Shown here in pieces: positions 58,937-64,000 of a DNA stretch of 64,000 nucleotides (position 1 is its first letter; the number at the start of each line of letters is the position of its first letter). The notes under the pieces are model-generated. The model searched no databases and was not told where the DNA came from. It saw only the letters and a list, made by a program, of their open reading frames with translations. Position numbers and translations under genes: made by a program. This DNA comes from Serratia nematodiphila DZ0503SBS1 (GTDB lineage: Bacteria > Pseudomonadota > Gammaproteobacteria > Enterobacterales > Enterobacteriaceae), in assembly GCF_000738675.1 (NCBI RefSeq), contig NZ_JPUX01000001.1, positions 124,001-188,000 of the forward strand, given 5' to 3'.

Positions 58937-59601
58937 TCGGCCGTCAGCCGCCAGCCGCGTTCGCGCCACAGCGCGGGCAATTGAGCCAGGTCGTCAAACG
59001 TCGTCACCAGCGGGTGATCGATCGGCGGGTTATGCGGATCGGCGCAGAAGTAAAAGACCGGGATGCCGGCATTGATGCCGGCCTGCGCGCCGGCGGGTGA
59101 ATCGTCCACCAGGATGCAGTGCGTCACCGGCACCTGCATCTGTTCGGCGGCGTGAAACACGATCGCCGGATCCGGCTTCCAGCGCTGAATGTCATAGCCG
59201 CTGAACAACCGGTCATCAAAATAAGGCAGCATGCCGGTCAGGCCGAGCGAGTGCTGCATCTTGCTGACCGGCCCGTTGGAGACGGTGCAGACAGGTACCG
59301 TCACCTGCGCCAGCAGCTCGCGGGCGCCGGCAATCTGCTGCAGCTCGCTGTCGAACAGCCGCGCCACTTCCTGCCGATACAGCGGCTCCAGCGTCTCTTT
59401 TGCCAGGTCAGTGCCCTGCTCGGCGTTGACTCGATCGATGATCTCGTACAGCTTCACCCCTTTGTATTTCTTGAACACCTCTTCCAGCGACAGATGAATG
59501 CCGTAGCGGGCGAACATGTGCACATAGGCTTTGCTGCACAGCACTTCGCTGTCCACCAGCGTGCCGTCGCAGTCGAACAAAATGCAGTCAATCTGATTCA
59601 T
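58933..59601 (-). CDS. yieH: HAD-superfamily phosphatase YieH (6-phosphogluconate phosphatase)
   Basis: A 222-residue HAD phosphatase; E. coli YieH hydrolyses 6-phosphogluconate and other sugar phosphates. Motif I is FDCDGTLVDSE with both catalytic aspartates; motif II is VSNGP; motif III is the lysine in RWKPDP; motif IV is VDDSPAGAQAG. KYKGVKLYEIID and YFCADPHNPPIDHPLVTTF match YieH over its whole length. The ATG at 59601 is the first in frame. It lies in the yieH-adeP-chrR-yieE neighbourhood, as in E. coli. Confidence 0.95.
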   Translation of the reverse strand: MNQIDCILFDCDGTLVDSEVLCSKAYVHMFARYGIHLSLEEVFKKYKGVKLYEIIDRVNAEQGTDLAKETLEPLYRQEVARLFDSELQQIAGARELLAQVTVPVCTVSNGPVSKMQHSLGLTGMLPYFDDRLFSGYDIQRWKPDPAIVFHAAEQMQVPVTHCILVDDSPAGAQAGINAGIPVFYFCADPHNPPIDHPLVTTFDDLAQLPALWRERGWRLTAD

Positions 59602-59647
59602 GCGGGACAGGTTCCTTCGGGTTAACGCCGCTGAGGCCGCTCAGCGA

Positions 59648-60052
59648 TCACTTGATCAGGCTACGCGCCTTGAGATCGTGCAAAATCAGCGCGGCGACGT
59701 GTGAACACTGCGGCAGATCGCGGCTGTCGCACCACTTCAGCTCGGCGATTTCGGCGGCCGGCTGCAACTGCCCGGTAAAGTCGGCCTGGTAGCAACGAAT
59801 GCGCACCTGGGTGCCGTCCTGCTTGCCGTCCGCCGGGCCGGAGAACTCGCCGTAAAACGCGATGGATTGCGGCTGCAGCGCAACGGTCAGCTCTTCGTCG
59901 ATTTCGCGGCACAGCGCCTGCTCATCGGTTTCACCCGCTTCGCGCTTTCCGCCCGGTACATAAAACAGCGTCTTGTTGTGCGAGCGCACCAGCGCCACTT
60001 TGTCATCTTTCAGCGCGATCAACGCGAGTTTATCGATAAAGGTCGAAGACAT
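59648..60052 (-). CDS. Nudix hydrolase
   Basis: A 134-residue cytoplasmic hydrolase of the Nudix fold. The Nudix box GGKREAGETDEQALCREIDEEL fits Gx5Ex7REUxEExGU in spacing and in the catalytic REIDEE. It should hydrolyse a nucleoside diphosphate linked to some moiety with Mg2+, but the substrate is not predictable. It is downstream-compatible with yieH (47 bases, same strand), so the two may be co-transcribed. E. coli has no equivalent at this place as far as I recall. Confidence 0.9.
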   Translation of the reverse strand: MSSTFIDKLALIALKDDKVALVRSHNKTLFYVPGGKREAGETDEQALCREIDEELTVALQPQSIAFYGEFSGPADGKQDGTQVRIRCYQADFTGQLQPAAEIAELKWCDSRDLPQCSHVAALILHDLKARSLIK

Positions 60053-60286
60053 GCGGGTTCCTGTTTTTTAGCGGGTAGGGTAAGAGATGTGATAGGCCAT
60101 TTTATCGGCCGTGCCGGCAAACGGCAACGCGGCGGGCTGTGATGGAGAATGAATGCCTGTAAATACAAGCCGTTGACGCGTTTAGCCGTAAAGACGGCGA
60201 AAAAAACCTGTGACCGGCGTCAAAAGCCCCACTTTTTGTTATAGGATAGCCGGCGACTGTCCATTCCCATTTTCGGAATTCTGATA

Positions 60287-61624
60287 ATGACCAAACCAGT
60301 ATCTGGCCTTGACGCTGAGCAAGGCTTGCTTGGGCGCGTGTTTAAACTCAAGCAACATGGCACGACGGCGCGTACGGAAACGATTGCCGGTATCACCACC
60401 TTCCTCACCATGGTGTATATCGTGTTCGTTAACCCGCAAATTTTGGGCGCGGCGGGCATGGATACCCAGGCGGTATTTGTCACCACCTGTTTGATCGCCG
60501 CCTTCGGCAGCATCTTTATGGGCCTGCTGGCGAACCTGCCGGTGGCGTTGGCGCCGGCGATGGGGCTGAACGCTTTCTTCGCCTTCGTGGTGGTCGGGGC
60601 GATGGGCATCTCCTGGCAGGTGGGCATGGGCGCCATCTTCTGGGGCGCGGTCGGCCTGCTGCTGCTGACCATTTTCCGCATTCGCTACTGGATGATCGCC
60701 AACATTCCGGTCAGCCTGCGGGTCGGCATCACCAGCGGCATCGGTCTGTTCATCGGCATGATGGGGCTGAAAAACGCCGGCATCGTGGTGGCCAACCCGG
60801 ACACGCTGGTGACCATCGGCAGCCTGACCTCGCACAACGTGCTGCTGGGGGCGCTCGGCTTCTTTATCATCGCCGTGCTCTCTTCGCGTAACTTCCATGC
60901 GGCGGTGCTGGTGTCGATCGTGGTCACTACCCTGATCGGCTGGATGCTGGGCGACGTGAAATACGGCGGTTTGTTTTCGCTGCCGCCGAGCATTACCTCG
61001 GTGGTGGGCCAGGTCGACGTGGCCGGCGCGCTGGACATCGGGCTGGCCGGGGTCATCTTCTCGTTTATGCTGGTGAACCTGTTCGACTCCTCCGGCACCC
61101 TGATCGGCGTCACCGATAAAGCCGGTCTGACCGACAACCAGGGCAAGTTCCCACGCATGAAGCAGGCGCTGTACGTTGACAGCATCAGCTCAGTGGCCGG
61201 TTCGTTGGCTGGCACCTCTTCCGTGACCGCTTATATCGAAAGCTCATCTGGCGTCGCCGTCGGCGGCCGTACCGGTTTGACGGCGGTGGTCACCGGCCTG
61301 CTGTTCCTGCTGGTGATCTTCCTGTCGCCGCTGGCGGGCATGGTGCCGGCTTACGCCGCCGCCGGTGCGCTGATCTACGTCGGCGTGCTGATGACCTCCA
61401 GCTTGGCGCGGGTGAAGTGGGACGATCTGACCGAAGCGGTGCCGGCGTTTGTCACCGCGGTGATGATGCCGTTCAGCTTCTCGATCACCGAGGGCATCGC
61501 GCTCGGCTTTATCTCCTACTGCGTGATGAAGCTGGGTACCGGCCGCTGGCGTGAAATCAGCCCGTGCGTGGTGGTGGTGGCGCTGCTGTTCGTGCTGAAG
61601 ATCGTCTTCGTCGACGGCCATTGA
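60287..61624 (+). CDS. adeP: Adenine permease AdeP (YieG), NCS2/AzgA family
   Basis: Inner-membrane proton-coupled adenine transporter, 445 residues as in E. coli. It shows about 13-14 helices. Family motifs include TIAGITTFLTMVYIVFVNPQIL, the substrate-region AMGLNAFFAFVV, and LFDSSGTLIGVTDKAG followed by SVTAYIESSSGVAVGGRTGLTAV. The ATG has only a weak Shine-Dalgarno. No purine riboswitch or clear PurR box is seen in the 234 bp before it. Confidence 0.96.
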   Translation: MTKPVSGLDAEQGLLGRVFKLKQHGTTARTETIAGITTFLTMVYIVFVNPQILGAAGMDTQAVFVTTCLIAAFGSIFMGLLANLPVALAPAMGLNAFFAFVVVGAMGISWQVGMGAIFWGAVGLLLLTIFRIRYWMIANIPVSLRVGITSGIGLFIGMMGLKNAGIVVANPDTLVTIGSLTSHNVLLGALGFFIIAVLSSRNFHAAVLVSIVVTTLIGWMLGDVKYGGLFSLPPSITSVVGQVDVAGALDIGLAGVIFSFMLVNLFDSSGTLIGVTDKAGLTDNQGKFPRMKQALYVDSISSVAGSLAGTSSVTAYIESSSGVAVGGRTGLTAVVTGLLFLLVIFLSPLAGMVPAYAAAGALIYVGVLMTSSLARVKWDDLTEAVPAFVTAVMMPFSFSITEGIALGFISYCVMKLGTGRWREISPCVVVVALLFVLKIVFVDGH

Positions 61625-61631
61625 CAGCCAA

Positions 61632-61653
61632 AGGGCCGACGGCGGTCGGCCCT
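61632..61653. other. Hairpin between adeP and the convergent hydrolase gene
   Basis: AGGGCCGAC-GGCG-GTCGGCCCT, nine base pairs, without a T-run on either strand. It is probably a weak or factor-assisted terminator for the convergent genes. Confidence 0.6.
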
Positions 61654-61659
61654 GAATCC

Positions 61660-62712
61660 CTAGACGCCCGGCGTCGCATCCGGCGCCTGATCCAACACCC
61701 ACTGCAACGGCCGCCTGAAGCGCGCCTGCCAGCTGCCGGCGGCATCCTCTCCCTGGGCGAAGTGCAGCGTCTGCACCTGATTCTCCTCCCCGAACAGATT
61801 GGCGAAATGTAGCGCCAGCGCCTGCTCGCTGAAGGTCTGCCGATCGTAATACGCCATCACGATTTTCTTTTTCGCCGCCAGCGACTGCTGGGCCGGCTTG
61901 ATCTCGCCGTGGGGGGCGATCAGGAGCGCGCCGGCGTAAAACTGCGGGTACTTCGCGATCAGGTTGGCGGCGTGCAACGCGCCCTGGCCACGGGCACTGA
62001 GGTAAATCCGCCGGGGATCCAGCTTTAGCTGCGGAGCCAGCTGTTGCACCGTGCGCTGCAGGGTGGTTTGGGTGCTCTCGTCGCTGTAATTTGACCAGCG
62101 GAAGCTGTTTTCCGACAGCATCTGCGTGCCGTTGATCTCGATGTAGGCCACGCCCATTTCGCCGAACAGCAGCCGCTCCTCGGGGCTGATGGCGGCGGCT
62201 TTGCCGTAGGTATGCAGGAAGATCACCGTTGGCCAACCTTCGGGCGGCGCTTCGCCGTCCGGCACCGCGTAGCTGGCTTTGCCTTCATACTGACGGGCGT
62301 GCTGCAGATAGCGCGCTTTGGTGGCGGCCAAAATGGATTGGTAAGTGGCGGAGTGTTGGATGCTGTTGAAGGCGTCGTCCTCCAGCAGGTTGTAGTAGTA
62401 CCACAGGCCGCGGTCGGCGCTCAGCTGCAGGTAACGCTCCGCCAGTTCGGTTTGCCCTTTCTCCGCCGACGACACCGCCAGCTGGTAGGGCGCCCAGACG
62501 TTGCGGCCGTCTTCGCGCATCAGCGTCAGGTACAGCGACATGGCGCCGAGCTTTTTGTCTTCCTGGGTTTGCGCGGAACGCGATAGTTGGGCGTTGAGCG
62601 CGCTGTGCGCCGGCAGCTCCAGCGGCTCTTCACCGGCGGGATAACGCATGTCTGCGGCGAAAGCGGGACTGGTGATGGAAACGAAAAATAACGCTAAAAT
62701 GAAAAAATACAT
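61660..62712 (-). CDS. Exported alpha/beta-hydrolase-like protein, probably not a classical serine hydrolase
   Basis: A 350-residue protein with a signal peptide (MYFFILALFFVSITSPAFA, cleaved before ADMRY). Residues about 60-110 look like TPR or Sel1-type helices (AEKGQTELAERYLQLSADRGLW). Residues about 155-340 look like an esterase/phospholipase fold: GWPTVIFLHTYGKAAA resembles the oxyanion strand, and RIYLSARGQGALHAANL resembles the nucleophile elbow. There the expected serine of GxSxG is Gly242, with the preceding glycine also changed to Ala240. An Asp and a His further on (YYDRQTF, TLHFAQ) could be the remaining triad. A weak Shine-Dalgarno leaves the start unsure. It sits between adeP and chrR, where E. 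coli has no gene; function unknown. Confidence 0.75.
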   Translation of the reverse strand: MYFFILALFFVSITSPAFAADMRYPAGEEPLELPAHSALNAQLSRSAQTQEDKKLGAMSLYLTLMREDGRNVWAPYQLAVSSAEKGQTELAERYLQLSADRGLWYYYNLLEDDAFNSIQHSATYQSILAATKARYLQHARQYEGKASYAVPDGEAPPEGWPTVIFLHTYGKAAAISPEERLLFGEMGVAYIEINGTQMLSENSFRWSNYSDESTQTTLQRTVQQLAPQLKLDPRRIYLSARGQGALHAANLIAKYPQFYAGALLIAPHGEIKPAQQSLAAKKKIVMAYYDRQTFSEQALALHFANLFGEENQVQTLHFAQGEDAAGSWQARFRRPLQWVLDQAPDATPGV

Positions 62713-62760
62713 GATGCTATGGCTTTAATTTCAATAAATTGACGGACGTCATGTCCTGTT

Positions 62761-62781
62761 GCGGCGCCCAGCGGGCGCCGC
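62761..62781. other. Hairpin downstream of chrR
   Basis: GCGGCGCCC-AGC-GGGCGCCGC, nine base pairs, no T-run. It may mark the 3' end of the chrR transcript. Confidence 0.5.
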
Positions 62782-62788
62782 GAGACCT

Positions 62789-63355
62789 TCACTCCACGCG
62801 GCGAATAAAATCGCTGAACGCGGACAGCTGGCCGGTCAGGAAATCCAGCGTTCCCTGGTCGCTCAGTTCACCGGCCTGTTCATCGACCTTGCTCTGGATC
62901 ACGCCGCCCATAAACTCAGGCTTGTTCATTACCATCGCATCGAGGAACACCAGGATCTGGCGCAGATGGTATTGGCAGCGCGCGCCGCCGATCGGCCCCA
63001 TTGAGCTGGTTTGAATGGCGACCGGCTTGCCGGCCAGCGGCTGATTCGGTACGCGAGACAGCCAGTCGATGGCGTTCTTCAACCCGCCGGGTACGGAATA
63101 GTTATATTCAGGGGTGACGATGATCACGCCGTCGGCCTGGCGGATCTGCTCGGCGATCGCCTCGACCGCGGCAGGGAAGCCTTCACCCTGTTGCATGTCG
63201 GCGTCGTACAGCGGGATATCGCGGATGGAGGGCAGCGCTTCAATGGTGACGCCCTGCGGGGCCAGGCCAGGCAGGGCGCGGGCCACCATGGCGTTGTAGG
63301 AGCCTTTGCGCAGGCTGCCGAGTAGAGTGACGATTTTTAAGGCTTGGTCTGACAT
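62789..63355 (-). CDS. chrR: NAD(P)H-dependent FMN quinone/chromate reductase ChrR (YieF)
   Basis: Dimeric flavoenzyme, 188 residues as in E. coli, that reduces quinones and also chromate, protecting against oxidative stress. FMN binding: LLGSLRKGSYNAMVARAL and TPEYNYSVPGGLKNAIDWLSR; a further conserved block is QTSSMGPIGGARCQYHLRQIL. The ATG at 63355 (MSDQALKIV) is preferred over a longer frame at 63448 because the extra residues have no counterpart. The AGGGAGAATCACC before the ATG provides a Shine-Dalgarno. Confidence 0.96.
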   Translation of the reverse strand: MSDQALKIVTLLGSLRKGSYNAMVARALPGLAPQGVTIEALPSIRDIPLYDADMQQGEGFPAAVEAIAEQIRQADGVIIVTPEYNYSVPGGLKNAIDWLSRVPNQPLAGKPVAIQTSSMGPIGGARCQYHLRQILVFLDAMVMNKPEFMGGVIQSKVDEQAGELSDQGTLDFLTGQLSAFSDFIRRVE

Positions 63356-63516
63356 GGTGATTCTCCCTTTCGAATGAGCAGATTCAGCGTACAACATGGG
63401 CGAATAGTAGGCTAAAGCGCGGGTCGAGAATAGGCGATTGCTCAACATTTAGCTGTCTTTACAATTTAATCCAGTAACTGGTGCGGTAAAGATCGCGTTA
63501 TCCGCTTTGCGCCGCG

Positions 63517-64000
63517 TCAACCTGGCGTCTTCAGGCCCGTCAGTTTAACGAAGCGTGAGGATGCCGCCGGGCTGCGCGGCGAGATTTCCCCGTCTTTGTG
63601 CAGGCCGCCGCGCTCTTCGTAGCGCCAGCACAGCAGGCGATCCAGCCCGGGGCTGCCGGCGCAGGCCCAGCTCAGATATTCGTCGGCATCGCTCATCACC
63701 TGAACGTCCGGCGTGGCGCTGGAACGCAGGTGGCCGGAGAAGGGATGCAGACGCAGCGTAGACTGGCCGCTGTTGCCGAGGCCGGAAATTTTCAGCACGC
63801 TTTGCCGAATGCTCCACAGCTGAGTCTCCGCCTCCAGCCGATCGTCCTGCGCGCCGATCCAGGCGCTTTCCGCCGGCGTCTGGTGCGCGTTCTGCAGCGC
63901 GCTTTGCCGGCTGCCGCGCGCCCGCATCACTTCGATATCCAGTCCGACTTTGCCTTCGTCGCTGAGCAGCACGCCCACGGTGTTGCTGGCATAGGCGAGG
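63517..64000 (-). CDS. yieE: Phosphopantetheinyl transferase-like protein YieE, C-terminal part
   Basis: The 5' end lies beyond base 64000; about 161 residues are visible, starting LAYASNTVGVLLSDEGKVGLDIE. This matches the Sfp-type transferase core (SHS-like element followed by GxDxE) and, block by block, E. coli YieE as recalled. The usual third motif WxxKEAxxK reads LWSIRQSVLKISG, so the metal-binding Lys-Glu pair is Arg-Gln. E. coli YieE appears to be changed in the same place (LITLRRSVLKLTG), so this is a family trait and activity is uncertain. It is adjacent to chrR, as in E. coli. Confidence 0.85.
   Translation of the reverse strand, partial: LAYASNTVGVLLSDEGKVGLDIEVMRARGSRQSALQNAHQTPAESAWIGAQDDRLEAETQLWSIRQSVLKISGLGNSGQSTLRLHPFSGHLRSSATPDVQVMSDADEYLSWACAGSPGLDRLLCWRYEERGGLHKDGEISPRSPAASSRFVKLTGLKTPG

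Noticed and set aside
60053..60286. A purine riboswitch or PurR operator before adeP
   Set aside because: No aptamer-like three-way junction and no ACGCAAACGTTTNCNT-like dyad could be found.

Overview
The window is an ordinary chromosomal segment of an enterobacterium spanning the replication origin. Gene order, protein lengths and almost every regulatory site resemble Escherichia coli, but codon use is more GC-rich. One rRNA operon joins the yieP side of the map directly to the mobB side, which fits Yersiniaceae and most likely Serratia (inferred from remembered gene maps, not from a database search).

Layout. 1-4.8 kb: start of typA, then glnA-glnL-glnG (glutamine synthetase and the NtrB/NtrC system) with a full set of NtrC, CRP and sigma-54 sites, then the small gene yshB. 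4.8-8.6 kb: hemN, a possible 57-codon membrane ORF, yihI, the CsrA-sequestering RNA csrC, engB and the Spot 42 RNA. 8.7-16.3 kb: polA, yihG, dsbA, srkA, yihD, mobA, mobB. 16.3-21.8 kb: one rRNA operon on the minus strand (16S, tRNA-Glu, 23S, 5S) with P1 and P2 promoters. 21.9-29.9 kb: yieP, hsrA and the complete rbsDACBKR ribose operon with two RbsR-type operators. 30-37.3 kb: kup, ravA-viaA, asnA/asnC and mioC. 37.3-37.6 kb: oriC, with DnaA boxes, AT-rich 13-mers and dense GATC sites. 37.7-47.9 kb: mnmG, rsmG and the atpIBEFHAGDC ATP synthase operon. 48-51.5 kb: glmU and glmS. 51.7-56.4 kb: two Pho boxes and pstSCAB-phoU. 56.5-64 kb: an amino-acid ABC uptake operon with no ATPase gene, yieH, a Nudix hydrolase, adeP, an exported hydrolase-like protein, chrR and the 3' part of yieE.

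How the genes work together. The window groups core functions: nitrogen assimilation control, DNA repair and replication start, ribosome supply, ribose and phosphate uptake, ATP synthesis, and UDP-GlcNAc precursor supply. I see no insertion sequence, prophage, CRISPR array, toxin-antitoxin pair or defence island, and no convincing new multi-gene system. The most useful leads are small: the ORF in front of hemN, a long GGA-rich CsrC with a perfect palindrome upstream, the single rRNA operon at a map junction, a Walker A substitution in MobB, an exported alpha/beta-hydrolase-like protein lacking its nucleophile, and ABC permeases without an ATPase.
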